DNA from: Micropterix aruncella | Taxonomy: Eukaryota > Arthropoda > Insecta > Lepidoptera > Micropterigidae | Assembly: GCA_944548615.1 (NCBI GenBank) | Contig: OX155961.1 | Location: 13,036,304 to 13,100,303 of the forward strand | Length of the DNA stretch: 64,000 nucleotides | Reading direction: 5' to 3' | Shown: positions 11,266 to 21,779 of the stretch, piece by piece | How positions within the stretch are numbered: position 1 is the stretch's first letter | Layout of the letters: every line of letters begins with the position of its first letter | Translations under genes and position numbers: made by a program | Notes under the pieces: generated by a model | What the model was told of the DNA's origin: nothing | The model's database searches: none | Seen by the model: only the letters and a program-made list of their open reading frames with translations

Positions 11266-11401
11266 TTGTAGCGTTGAGTTTGGCCGCAACTTCCATCCAG
11301 CAACTCTCTTTCGTAATTATGTTTTTATAATTTTTCTCTCTGCTATTGTACAATACTGGATAATTGCGCACACACTCTATTAGGGCGATCTCGAAATCCA
11401 T
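11266..11401 (-). CDS. MADF-BESS protein, exon 1
   Basis: First coding exon on the minus strand. The ATG at 11401-11399 sits in an acaATGg context, and the exon is 45 codons plus one base. It reads MDFEIALIECVRNYPVLYN, then KNYKNIITKESCWMEVAAKL, ending ..NAT before a GTGAGT donor. This is the first half of a MADF domain (LI..V...P.LY, W..IA..L). Joining to 9072 gives ..KLNAT-T-QECKYKWRNIRD, which restores the canonical MADF spacing, so the two exons support each other. Without splicing the frame stops two codons after the donor. Upstream sequence lacks an in-frame extension. The total product is 268 aa, small but normal for MADF-BESS proteins. Confidence 0.8.
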
Positions 11402-11600
11402 TGTTATTAAAATAAATGAATGGCGTTGCTGCACCGCTCCCGTCGAAAACCATGGAAAAACTGCGACGCGATGACACGCGTCGTCGCGTCACGTCATGGC
11501 GTCAGCGTCACGCTTCTCAATTGGCCATCTAGCGGAACTTGATTAAACTAGCGCGCTGTTTCCGTAACCAACTTACGATTCACCTGCAACGCGCTTAAAT
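11402..11600 (-). promoter_or_regulatory. Probable promoter/5' UTR of MADF-BESS gene
   Basis: Immediately upstream (minus strand) of the exon 1 ATG. It is unusually CpG-rich for this window (about 11440-11515) and contains overlapping CRE/ATF-like TGACGT and TGACGC sites around 11488-11512. No TATA box was recognised. The role is inferred from position and composition only. Confidence 0.4.
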
Positions 11601-12430
11601 CATAAACTGATAGGTGGCGCTGCAGTAAAAGATATAATTAACAAATTAAATTAGAGAATGTCCTTTTCAAAAAATTGCAAAGTTTTTTTTTATAACGATA
11701 AAGAAGCCATAAAAATTATACGCCATGTTTAAAAATTAGGATGGCCTGTTTTTTGTAGCCACGCCCCCCAAAAACCACTGTTGGTTCTACAGCTCCATCT
11801 GTTGGTTTTACTCGGAATTTTCCGTTATGAGAGAAGTGTGTGATGTCTTTAGACAGCGTTGCCAGTTGTAACTGCCGGCGAATTGTCAAAAGGTTTGGCA
11901 GGAAATCGAATTTCTCCGATTATAGAAGATTTTAATTATTCCCATTTATGGTTAGGTTTGTTTTGACACAAACTTATTATATGTCTGTAGGTTAGGTATG
12001 TTATAGTATCTTAATAAATGGATGAATTGTGCCACCCCATCCAAGGAAAGGATTTTTAGAGTTGAGGAGCACTCAGCCCTAGATCTAAGGGGAAAGAGGG
12101 GGGCTTGTCTACTTGCCGGAAAAGTCTTGGGGTGACCCAACTACTTTTTTTCTTGAATGCCTGCCAACATTGCTGCCCGCAAACAAGTTAAGTTGAACAT
12201 AAAAGATGCTTATCCTCGGCAACAAATATTTAAATCAAAGTAAAAACTCTTGGAACATTTTTAACACGTTTTGTTTGTGTAGAATAAAATACCGTTAACT
12301 AATATCATAATGTGTTTTTTGGTCACTTTTGTTTTTTTTTATTAATGAATCATGCTTTTCATGACGCAAGACTGAATTTTTAATTAGGAGGAGCACTCAG
12401 CCCCAGATCTAGGGGGAGGGAGGCGGGGGT
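11601..12430. other. No gene; repeated 30-bp block
   Basis: Non-coding. The block gaggagcactcagccc plus agatcta and a G-rich stretch occurs at about 12063-12100 and again at about 12391-12420, so it is a short dispersed or tandem repeat of unknown type. Confidence 0.4.
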
Positions 12431-12433
12431 GGA

Positions 12434-12455
12434 GGGGGGGGGGGGGGGGGGGGGG
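12434..12455 (+). repeat. G22 homopolymer
   Basis: An uninterrupted run of 22 G following a G-rich ggagggaggcggg stretch. The strand could form G-quadruplex structures. Confidence 0.9.
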
Positions 12456-13554
12456 AACCGGAATACTTGCCCCCGCCGACAATTCGAGGGGGCCAAATTC
12501 GTGTGTTTGAAAAAAACTTGTTTCACTAAAGCGCCTAGCGTCAATGGCCCGTCGTACTATTTATGTTCATTTGATTTTGTTGTGATGAACTGCGCAGTGT
12601 GTGTGATGTCTCTGCCAGTGGAATTCCCGTCGCATATAGAAAAATCCTTTTCACTGACAGAAGGGGCGGGGGTTACACGGGCGGAGCCGAATCAAACCGA
12701 ACGGCCGAACGTCAAGCGACGGTCGGTATTTATGTGACTGATTAGGTGTGCGAGTAACTAACGTTGGGTTTCTTTGTTAACAACTACTTTTTAAACGCTT
12801 CGATATGGTGATAGACTATTTCGCGGACAGAAAAGCTCGACGTGTAAAGCTGTAGCGAGATTAGATAGTAAAATTTGTTGGCACCTAATGATTGAAGGTG
12901 TGTGTAAAGTCTGACTTGTATAAACACTGATTGTATGTATTATATATTAATGTCTCACATAAGGTAAAGTTATTTTTAAATAGGTAGTGAAAAGTGCAAA
13001 TTTATTTAAGAATTCTTATTCCACCGATCACTAAATATGACACTAATTGTTGTTCCGTGTTTTTTTTTTAATCATTAATCTAAAATGCTGAACCCCCTCC
13101 AGAGAGGTGCCAATGACATGCTTTTGCCCCGGCTCAAGAAAATCTTAGATCCCGAGCTGGGACCACCTGCTTTTTAAGGAAGGTAGGCAAAGGCAAATAA
13201 ATTCACTAGTATACTAACTGTGAAGCTTTAGAGCCGGTATAGAAAAGTAAAAGGGCGGGAAACTAGAATTTTATTTTAAGGGCGTCAAAAAGTATTTATA
13301 GTCTTTGTGTCTATATTTCTCAATTCTTTCTTTCATAACATTTAGTATTTTCTTGATCTTTTTTTTTTTTTGTTTTTCTGGTGTTACCTTGCGTAGCTGA
13401 TACGCTTGTCTATGTTTCATACATTTTATGTACTTCCTCCACTGCTTTCCACATTTTGCCTTTGTCCTGTGTCAATTATTCCTGTTCTTCTTTCCGGTTG
13501 CTAAAGTAGAAAATATACCCATGTATATCGGTCCTGTAACTTCCCGTTTATCTG
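12456..13554. other. No gene seen; CpG-rich patch
   Basis: At 12456-12730 the composition is G+C- and CpG-rich, with an open frame that looks accidental (G-run plus T/R-rich residues). The remainder is A+T-rich. A promoter is possible but no supporting motif was found. Confidence 0.3.
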
Positions 13555-13815
13555 CAGGCTATTCTCCATGCGGCCGTAAGTAGGTATATGCGATGGTCCC
13601 CGGTTCGATTCCCGGCTGGGTCACCATTTTCCGTAGGGATAAAATTAACGGAATTGCGTTTGAATTTTGCATATCGGATGCAATAAGAAGACTTCAATAA
13701 GATGTTACATGCAGACATACATACACAGACTTCATAATCGATGTGGTTATAAGAGATTATCGTTAGTAAGAAATACGACCATTTTGAACATTCACAATAA
13801 AAAGTAATAAAGAAA
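13555..13815 (+). mobile_element. tRNA-derived SINE, copy 1
   Basis: Near 13600 lies ccggttcgattcccgg, a good RNA polymerase III box B / T-arm, followed by ctgggtcacca. The body continues through a segment sharing gcaataagaagac and ggttataagagattatcgt with copy 2, and ends in ttcacaataaaaag. Box A is decayed. The 3' third matches the minus-strand copy at 50473-50712 and shorter 3' fragments at about 38650-38740 and 43225-43300. A tRNA gene is ruled out because no cloverleaf 5' half exists. Confidence 0.65.
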
Positions 13816-14700
13816 CTTCTCCGAAGGATGTGACAGCGGTAATCCTGTAAGTTTTAAATTTGTCGTCTTTCATCGAAAAGCGTGCATATTTTAAGACTAT
13901 CCGCATTTATCTACTTATATATTTCAATAAGTATGTATTTATATAATTTTTAGAACATTTTTAATGCAGTTTCATTCAATTTGGAAAATAAAATAAGTAC
14001 ATACCCACAGGTAATTTATCTGTCCATAAATGCAAATGTACTTATTTACTTACTTCCGCTATACCATAAAATAAAGGCTGATTTATGTTGCGTCAGTTAC
14101 TGACTTCAAATTTAAAACAACTCAATGCTGACTCGGTACTGCCATAGTGTAAATTGATTTTAAGTCAGTCCAGCGGTGTCGCGTCAGAGCTGACTAATAT
14201 GATATGATATGATAGCTAGTATTATAAGTGACATTCTATTTGTATAATTACGGTAATACCCTAATTAATTTTACTTTTCAGCGCATTGGTTTTTCTGTAA
14301 TGTTGGTTAGTGATACACGAATAAACATATAAATTTAATAAAATAAAAATAAAATAAAATAAAAAAATATTTCCGCTATATATTTTGGTCCGCTCCACCC
14401 ACCACACGAGCCAGCGGTACTGCTGACCTTGTCTAAACGCTGAAGTCAGTAGTTCGTCAGTCGCTGGTTGTAGGATGTTGTAGACGGCTTCGTTGTAGGA
14501 CGTCACTGCGTTGTAAGACGACGTCGCGTCTTGTTGAAGAATTAGAATCTATGCATTATAGGAACCTTTCTCAAAAATCGAATAAAGGAATGCTACTAGA
14601 TTCGACCATTGTAATGCTAAATGTAATAGAAATAATACAAAATTTTAACAAAAAAATACCGAGTATTTTTTATAAGTGCAGCAGTCATTTAATGGTGAAA
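13816..14700. other. No gene seen
   Basis: A+T-rich non-coding DNA. Short frames at 14261-14877 translate to composition-biased or tandem-repeat sequence and were not accepted. Confidence 0.4.
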
Positions 14701-14701
14701 G

Positions 14702-14939
14702 TTAGAACGGGCTATTATTATTTAATACGTATACAAAATTCCGCGTCTGTGCTGTTGACCGCTGAGGAGTGCCCTTGTAGGGAGCCAACCCTGGGAGCAA
14801 CAGCCGTGCCATGGCGACACTTAGAACGGGCTATCATAACTGAATGCGTATACAAAATTTCGTGTCTGTGCTGTTGACCGTTAAGGACTCCCCTCGTCCG
14901 GAGGCAACCCTGGGTGAAGAATCAGGTCATGCTTATCAT
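14702..14939 (+). repeat. 119-bp tandem duplication
   Basis: Two head-to-tail units of about 119 bp. The block tagaacgggctat recurs at 14703 and 14822, followed in both by cgtatacaaaatt and tctgtgctgttgaccg. The units differ at scattered sites, so the duplication is not recent. The second unit runs into the ORF1 relic of the downstream LINE. Confidence 0.75.
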
Positions 14940-15147
14940 AAAAAATGCATTGCCATCGGAACTAAACGAACATGTACATTCGTAAATTCACAACAATAAA
15001 AACTTGCTGTACCATGCGAAATTGACTGCGAAGCAGAAAGGATATAAGTTCTGCTGGGTTTCCAACTGCCGCATTCACGTGAGACAACATGAAAAGGCTC
15101 AAGCAATTTTTATAGGAAGAGAAGCGGACCTGAAAAAAATCGTATAA
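14926..15147 (+). pseudogene. LINE ORF1 C-terminus relic
   Basis: In one frame it reads LIIKNALPSELNEHVHS, an in-frame TAA, then NKNLLYHAKLTAKQKGYKFC, WVSNCRIHVRQHEKA, and IGREADLKKIV before the stop at 15145-15147. The pattern (LLY.AK..AK.KGY.F.WV....I.VR......I....DL..L) is the C-terminal domain of the ORF1/FP25-like proteins that precede ORF2 in jockey/CR1 LINEs and bind element RNA. The N-terminal part is not found upstream, where a 119-bp tandem duplication begins. Confidence 0.65.
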
Positions 15148-15697
15148 CTTGCTTTTCTTTTTTACTGCATTCTACCTCAAATGACCCTTCTCAAAAGCTA
15201 TCTCCTTACTGTTCCATATCAACACCTTTCATCCCGTCTAAGTTATTCCAATATCAGTCCTGTATCCTTATCCAATACATACACTTGTTTATAGCGATAT
15301 ATTTTACCTATTTATATTCTAAAACTCTTGTTTATATCATGTATATGGCAATTTATATTTTCCCTGTTTTATTTCAATATCTTTATATTGTTACCTATCA
15401 CTTTAAATGTATTAGTCATAACTTCTTGCATGTTCAATTATCGTGGATCGATTATTTCTCATTGGTCCTGGGTCATTTTATATACTTATTAATATATGTC
15501 AATATTGTGCATAATTTGTTCTATCCATCTGCGTCTTCATTGTGTTGCTTCGCTGTTATTTTTCAAGCTTCGGGCATATCAACATTAATTTATTATCTCT
15601 TCAATTTAGTCAAATACTGTCTTCACACACCTATTTTATTTATTGTGCGTCCTATGGGCGTAAGTTTTGTTTTGGTCCAAGTGCCTCACGACTCCTT

Positions 15698-16807
15698 ATG
15701 AAATTATTCATCTATTACCAAAATGTTAGAGGTCTCCGAACCAAAACAAACGAAATCCTTCAAAGCATATTATGCAATGAATTCGACATTATTGCACTGA
15801 CGGAAACTTGGCTTCACCAAGGAATATCGAGCAGCGAGTTGATTGATGGCCGATATACAGTATTCAGACGTGACCGGAACTACGCGTCTACGGGCCAGGA
15901 ATATGGTGGTGGTGTTCTATTAGCCATTAAAAACGAGATACATGCTCACGATCAGCCTTTGTGGAGTACGTGCGCTGAGGACATCTGGGTCACCATACCG
16001 TCGTCATCTTTAAAAGGGTGTAAAAGTTCAGTTCACATATGTTGTGCGTACTTCCCTAGAACACTTAATTATAATACAAATATTGAAACATTTATGTCTC
16101 GACTAGTTGACATTGTTCTCAGCCATCCTAAAGATACCTTTATTTTAGTTGGTGACTACAACCTGCCTGAAATCGATTGGGATCGCGAAGGTAATAGCTC
16201 ATTTCTAACGTCTACTAACTTTTCATCCTCTGCTCATGCTGTATTAACTCTGGACACTATGTGTTTGGCTGGTCTTCGCCAATATAATGGTATCCGCAAC
16301 ACTTTGGGGAAAACGTTAGATTTGGTCCTATGCAATGAAAATCTTAATGTTTATGCTAGCGACAACCCAATAGTTCCTGAGGATTACAAGTATCACAGAG
16401 CCCTCGTTATAGAATATTCCCTAGATCTCGTGATACCACTTCAGGATTCGCGCAGGCAGGTGACACAGTTTAATAAAGCTGACTATATCGCAATTAATGC
16501 TGAACTTGCGGCGTTTAATTGGAAAGATCTTATATGTAACACTGACATTAATTCTGCCTTAAGCGGTTTCTATCGAATTCTGGCTAGGGTAATTGATCTT
16601 TATGTGCCAACGAAATTGGTGTGGGCATCCAAATATCCCCCTTGGTATACAGCTTCATTAATTAATATTACCAAGGAGAAGTATCGATACCATCAAAGGT
16701 TTAAACGGTTTCACAACCCGCTTGACTACAACAAATTTTCCCTGTTGAGGTCCAGGCAGAAACTTATAAACAGGGATTGCTATGCAATGTACATAAAAAA
16801 AATTTGA
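15698..16807 (+). pseudogene. LINE ORF2, APE endonuclease part
   Basis: ORF2 most likely starts at the ATG at 15698 (MKLFIYYQNVRGLRTK); the frame extends upstream only through unrelated residues. Apurinic-endonuclease motifs occur in order: QNVRGLR (Asn), TETWLH (catalytic Glu), GGGVLLAI, FILVGDYNLPEIDW (Asp/Asn), TLDLVLCN, and VPEDYKYHRALVIEY (His of the final motif). This domain nicks target DNA to prime reverse transcription. The frame ends at a TGA (16805-16807) just after an A8 run (16795-16802); one extra A there explains the shift, since the downstream frame continues directly into RT. This is a single lesion, so the copy may be young or the change may lie in a sequencing-prone homopolymer. 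Confidence 0.85.
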
Positions 16808-18563
16808 AACAAATATTCTTAGCAATCCTAAGTCCTTCTGGTCTTATGCCAAATCCCTCCGGAAGTCCGACTCTGTCCCTAAAAGAGTAACGTACTTAGG
16901 TAGTGTCTCTGCGTCAGGGGAGGAAGTGTGTAATATGTTTTGTAAGTATTTTGAATCCGTGTTTGAACCGATTTCCGCTAGTCCTAGTACTTCTGCTCAT
17001 ATCGAATGCCATGGTAGTAATATCTCGTCTATTGAAATCACTGAAGAATTGGTGAAGGAGTATATTAGCAAGCTCGATCTCAATAAAAGTGCTGGACCAG
17101 ACGGTATCCCACCTTTGTTTATATTTCGCTGCTGTCATACTTTGGCCTTGCCGCTTACCTTACTTTTCAAGAGGTCGGTTTGTTATGGCACCTTTCCCGA
17201 AGAGTGGAAGCAAGCTTTTGTTACACCGGTATACAAATCAGGTTCGAAAATTGATGTTACTAACTATCGTCCTATTTCCAAACTCTCCATCATCAGTAAG
17301 CTATTTGAAAAAATAGTTTACGATCAATTATATGCGGCAACTACTCATTGTATTCTACCCCAACAGCATGGATTTAGATCTGGCAGGTCTACGGTATCTA
17401 ATCTTACTTTGTTTACGAGTTTCCTGTCGCTTCAAATGAGTAAACGCAATCAAGTGGATGCTATTTATACTGACTTCAGCAAAGCTTTTGACAAGGTGGA
17501 CCATACTAATCTTATCTCAAAATTAAGTGCAGTTGGAATTCACGGTGATTTACTACGTTGGTTTGCATCGTACATACAAAATCGTTGCCAGCGTGTGGTT
17601 ATTGCAGGATTTAAGTCCGACTGGACAAGTATATCCTCGGGTGTGCCACAGGGTAGCCTTTTAGGGCCCCTTCTATTTACATTTTATATCAATGACATAA
17701 ATACCTGTTTTAAATTTTGTAAGTTTTTACTTTTTGCTGACGATATGAAAATGTACGCACCTGTTAATTCCCTTGACGACTGTCAATTGGTCCAGGATGA
17801 TCTAGATAGACTATCTCTTTATTGCGCCTCGAATCGTTTATTCCTGAATGCTGCGAAATGTGCTACCGTTAGCTTTACGCGGAAAAACAATATTCTACCA
17901 TTTATTTATACTGTCAATGGTTTCTCGATAACCAAGAAAAATGCAATCCGGTATCTAGGTGTTCTTTTAGATAGTAAGTTATTATATAACTCCCACATAG
18001 ATAACATCACCAAAAAAGCATATAGTATGTTAGGATTCGTACTTCGAACTTCAAAACATTTCGCAGTAAAAAATTCTCTATTACTCTTGTACTACGCTTT
18101 CGTCCGCAGTCACCTCGAATATGCTTCTCAAATATGGTCTCCTTGTTATAATGTTCACATAAAGAGTATTGAACGTATTCAAAATGTGTTCCTGAAACAT
18201 TTGAATTATCGCTCCTTCTTGTCCTTTCCCAATCACAACGAAGCAGCTGCTTTTCATGGGCTTCAGTCCTTACAATCAAGAAGAAAATGCGCAGACGTGG
18301 TGTTTTTCCATAAAATATTGGCAGGTTATATTGATTGTTCTGATCTTCTTGGAATGATATCTTTCCGTGTACCATCGCGACTCACTCGCCAAACGGAGTT
18401 ATTCCACCTTCCGCAGGTTAGTACTAATTATGCACAAAACTGTTTCATGTATAGGGTATGTAAAATTTGTAATACGCAGCTCGGCGATATTGACGTATTC
18501 AATACGTCATCATTCGCTCTTAAGAAAGCAATTATTAATGATGGTATTGATTTATCATTGTAA
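16803..18563 (+). pseudogene. LINE ORF2, reverse transcriptase part
   Basis: Continuous frame after the A8 frameshift, beginning FETNILSNPKSFWSYAK. RT motifs occur in order: NKSAGPDGIPPLFI, VTNYRPISKLSIISKLFEKI, QHGFRSGRSTVSNL, YTDFSKAFDKVDH (catalytic Asp), SSGVPQGSLLGPLLF, FLLFADDMKMY (catalytic Asp pair), and YLGVLLD. These are followed by the C-terminal region SHLEYASQIWSPCYN typical of jockey/CR1. The catalytic residues FADD and D in FSKAFD are intact. This protein copies element RNA at the nicked target. It ends at TAA 18561-18563. The same C-terminal block recurs as truncated fragments elsewhere in the window from diverged relatives. Confidence 0.9.
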
Positions 18564-18890
18564 TCGCAATATATAATATATTATAAATAATATTTATTCA
18601 AGAATATCTTTAAATAATATGTATGTCTATATTATGGAACGTGTATTTACATAAAATTTTATTTACTTATTATGACTCCTTTCTTCCCAGTTCCCACCTG
18701 TCCCTATGAGTGTTAGTTAATTCTTCAAAAAAAATATATTGTTGTGTTTAAATTATGAATGTTTAAGTGGAAACATGTAATTAGCTTTATTTTTTTTTGA
18801 CTTAATAATTCTGTCACAAATTTATTGTAACAGCTGTATGTTTCCTTAAAAAATAATAAAATAAAAAAAATAAAATAAATAATAAATTTC

Positions 18891-19575
18891 AACTTCATGA
18901 TAATATTTAAGGAGTTCCCTAATTTCCTCATGGATTCCACAGAATTTTGATAAAAATTCCAATCTGGAAGTATATTCTTTCAAATAGAAAAGGGAATTTT
19001 CTAAATCGGTTCATAAATGACGGAATTCTGAGGTAACAAACATTAAAAATATATACATTTAAACAAGGGAATTGATAACCTTCTCCTTTTTTAAAAGTCG
19101 GTTAAAAGCCTCAGACGTGTTCAAGGAAAAAAAACAAATTTACATTTAAAAAAAAACTAACTTTTAATGATTGCTTTAAAAAAAAACTTACTAAACCTAC
19201 GGCAAAATATGTGTTAATGTATTATTTAAAAAAAAACTTAACCTTCAGACATGTATGGGTTTGACGCCTCTTTAAATGCCTATATCTCGCTTACTTATTA
19301 AGACTGAATAAAGATTATGATTGCAGATTCGGAATCAGCGTGGTGAATATAGTCGGGTGAGGTTAAAACATGAATACTGTAGAACAGGTTCCTAAAATGC
19401 AATAAAATTTGACTTGCGAAAATGACGCATTTTCCCCACTGACTAATAACGTGCGTTCACCATAAATAAATAACTACGACTGATTGACTGTATTTAAACA
19501 GTTAGTTCTCGGCACCAGCACTGACGCCTGTAACTGACTCAATGTAAAGCTGCACTTACAGTACTGAAGGACGTC
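18891..19575. other. No gene seen
   Basis: A+T-rich with several A-runs. No repeat or gene signature recognised. Confidence 0.35.
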
Positions 19576-19584
19576 ACTAACGAA

Positions 19585-20267
19585 TTGCAACTAGAGCTGT
19601 TAACTACAAGGGGCGAACCCGTCACCTCAGGAAGTTTTAACGAAATTTGATCGTTCTATCCCCCGTGAATGTAGCGCAGAAGACTTAGGACAAAAACAGT
19701 TCACCGTCAAGCTCCGCCACATGCCCGTAAGAGGCCAACGCCTTATTCGCGAGATAGCCAGGTATGTTACCCAGCGGGCTTACACTCATGCCCTTACTTT
19801 CAGTTGCGACCAGATTACTCCGGTCTCTCGTTACAAGTTCGAGGTCGCCTGCGCGGTCCTCTCCCTTGCGTAGCGGTGAAACGGTGTCAACGGAATCTAT
19901 AGCGGACCACGGCATCCTTTGCCCGGCTGTTCACCCGGAATCTGGTAGCCGATGGTTGTTTCAAGAGCAGTCGCCATAAGGTCAGCAACCACTACCGCTC
20001 TGTAGGAAACAGTACTGTTTCCAGACTCCCCCGACTGTTAGTCAGAATGCATAATCGATTGGCTTACCCGCACGGTGCGCAGACCGTCCAGGAGCGGCAG
20101 AAGATTGACTCCTAGGGAAAACTAGCCCTAAGGCCAGAGTCCTACCCGGGCTCGCGCTTTATGCGTCGAGGCCGCCGGATGGGTGTTGACCCGTGAGTGT
20201 GACCGACCCTGAACAAATGGGTCTTCGTGGCCAACAGCAAGGGCCCATTAGCTCCCGAAGGCCTATA
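19585..20267 (-). mobile_element. Family C retroposon, copy 1
   Basis: A 683-bp segment clearly richer in G+C than its surroundings, flanked by the 9-bp direct repeat actaacgaa (19576-19584 and 20268-20276). Four other copies lie at 28514-29177, 39380-39850, 42482-42931 and about 50797-51444. Orientation is set by the copies that are truncated at one end only: the constant (3') end is the gttgtagtcgac..ctagttg side, which here lies at 19585. Open frames inside (19764-19979) are not conserved between copies, so it is scored non-coding. Confidence 0.65.
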
Positions 20268-20392
20268 ACTAACGAAGTACAGTGTACCTATGTACGTTAC
20301 TGCTGCAAAACATTTGTCTGGATTTTATATATTGGATACAGTTGGCAGCGCCGTTGTGCGGGAAGCGGCGGTGTTTTTTTGGTTGTATTTTT

Positions 20393-20607
20393 TTGTCAGT
20401 CTTGCCAGTTCGCCGACCGGCGCTGGTCGTGCGAGTTTGCGTTTTCGCGTGTGTCAGTTTGAATGCGCGATGTTCGTGAACTGTCAAGTTTAGCCTGCAA
20501 TTGCAACCGCTAAATCTGTGCTAAAAGTGTGTGTTATTTAATAACGTTCGTCAGCGACGAGTGCGCCTTTTTGCAGTGGACGGATGGGATTTCGCGCGTT
20601 CGTAACG
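20393..20607 (+). promoter_or_regulatory. Possible promoter and untranslated first exon
   Basis: A single-copy, CpG-rich stretch following family C copy 1. A TCAGTT initiator-like site lies at 20454-20459, and a good 5' splice site (cgtaacg|gtgaga) lies at 20607/20608, with an A+T-rich intron-like sequence after it. No long frame is open through it, so it would be a 5' UTR exon. This is composition plus splice-site evidence only. Confidence 0.25.
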
Positions 20608-20608
20608 G

Positions 20609-21089
20609 TGAGAACCACGTTATTTTTCGTTTTATTCCTTGGCACGGAGAAATGTGATCAGTTCCGCGGAATATAACTGTTTGGAGGTTTGTTTTAGTTG
20701 AGACTCGGACAGATGAATCACTCGCATATTGCGGCGGGCGTTTTATTATCTGATATTTTGGCCAGTTTTGGAAACTTGTTTTTGCTCGGTTTGCCGAGTT
20801 TTTTTAATCATTTTTCGTTAATGATTCTAATGAACTCTCGAAAAGTCATGTGATTACGCTGAGAGGATGATGATAAGGCGCGCGTTGTTAATTTGTCATG
20901 TCATTAATTATCTCTTTATTAGGTACAGTCGTGTAATCGTGTATTGATAATACCTAAGACTTTTCAAGCCAGCAACTTTTCGGCAGTGCCGGATTTAGAC
21001 GAGCTATCTGACTATTGCTGCAGTATATTTAAGTATGTAATATGACAATTGCTCACTCGGACACTTATTTTGGGGGTCCTAAGCTATAT
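20609..21089. other. No gene seen
   Basis: Non-coding sequence that looks single-copy within the window. It could be intron if the first-exon call just upstream is right. Confidence 0.3.
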
Positions 21090-21760
21090 CTTGTGTAGCT
21101 TCTAGCCGTGTACGAAGGGAACATTGTGCGCCTCTTCAAGAAATACAAAGTTCTTACCTCAGCCTCAGCGTATATTCTCAGTTGTTTAGTGTATGCTAAA
21201 AACAACATACACGAATGTATGCTTAACATGTACATACATGATCACGACACTCATAGCAAAGCCAACATAGCCCTCCCCAAAGTCCGTTTGAAGATCCAAA
21301 AGTCATCTCACATCTGTGTATAATAAACCTGCAAATGAGAATACGAGATTTAGAACCAAAAATATTAGAAGTTAATCATTGGCTTATCGCACATGCTATT
21401 TATAAGATAGACGGCCTCGAGGAAATATTACAATACCTTTAATACAGGTACATATTTATTATGAAAAACAATATCATATCTCTAAGATACCTTTATTACT
21501 ATTTAGTTAAAACAATAAGTTGCATACCCATATAGTAATAAGTTGATAATATTTGATTATTCATTATGATTATTGTCGTTTTACGTATACCATTATTGAT
21601 CATTTATCTTTTATTTGTTTTGACTTAGTTATTTTTACTAATTTAAAAAAAAAGGATTTTTTTGTTACATTTATATTTTGAGTATTGTGTTTTAAACAAT
21701 TAGCATTATAACGTATCCAACTGTTTTAGCAATTTTGGATGAATAAATGACTATTAACTT
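21090..21760 (+). mobile_element. 5'-truncated LINE fragment
   Basis: Plus-strand relic whose coding part (21108-21323) reads NIVRLFKKYKVLTSASAYIL, SCLVYAKNNIHEC, HDHDTHSKANIALPKVRLK. This aligns in order with the fragment at 7036-7629 (YKILTFTSEYILQCLLYAK.., NTRRRDDVILPKVRL). After a stop the homology continues in another frame (YNK.ANE, IHWLIAHAIYKI). The tail region has ggatgaataaatgac at about 21740. It is a diverged member of the same CR1-like lineage. Confidence 0.6.
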
Positions 21761-21779
21761 TACGTAAATCCTTCAATGA

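Larger units (their letters stand above)
14926..18890 (+). mobile_element. Jockey/CR1-group LINE, near-complete 3' part
   Basis: The longest retrotransposon in the window. It has an ORF1 C-terminal relic (14926-15147), a spacer of about 550 bp, then ORF2 with endonuclease and reverse transcriptase (15698-18563), and a 3' UTR ending in an A+T-rich tail of ataaaata repeats at about 18848-18890. The last 40 bp of the 3' UTR (tattgtaacagctgtatg) also occur in inverted orientation at about 26935-27000, which marks the family's 3' end. The 5' half of ORF1 and the 5' UTR are missing. One frameshift in ORF2 plus a nonsense codon in ORF1 make this copy non-autonomous. Confidence 0.85.

Noticed and set aside
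13590..13625. tRNA gene suggested by ggttcgattcccgg
   Set aside because: Only the T-arm/box B is present; no acceptor or D-arm pairing. A matching second copy shows it is a SINE.
15285..15701. Hydrophobic frame of 138 codons before ORF2
   Set aside because: F/Y/I-rich translation of A+T-rich spacer between ORF1 and ORF2; no homology pattern, and it overlaps the ORF2 start in another frame.
18007..18375. Minus-strand frame of 122 codons
   Set aside because: Antisense shadow of the reverse-transcriptase frame, which has clear motifs on the plus strand.
19764..19979. Possible protein in family C copy 1, with similar frames at 28636-29001 and 39431-39676
   Set aside because: The first about 22 residues agree between copies but the frame then shifts in copy 1 relative to the others, so no common protein is maintained.
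19585..20267. rRNA-derived origin of family C because of its G+C content
   Set aside because: I could not recognise any conserved 18S, 28S or 5S segment in it.
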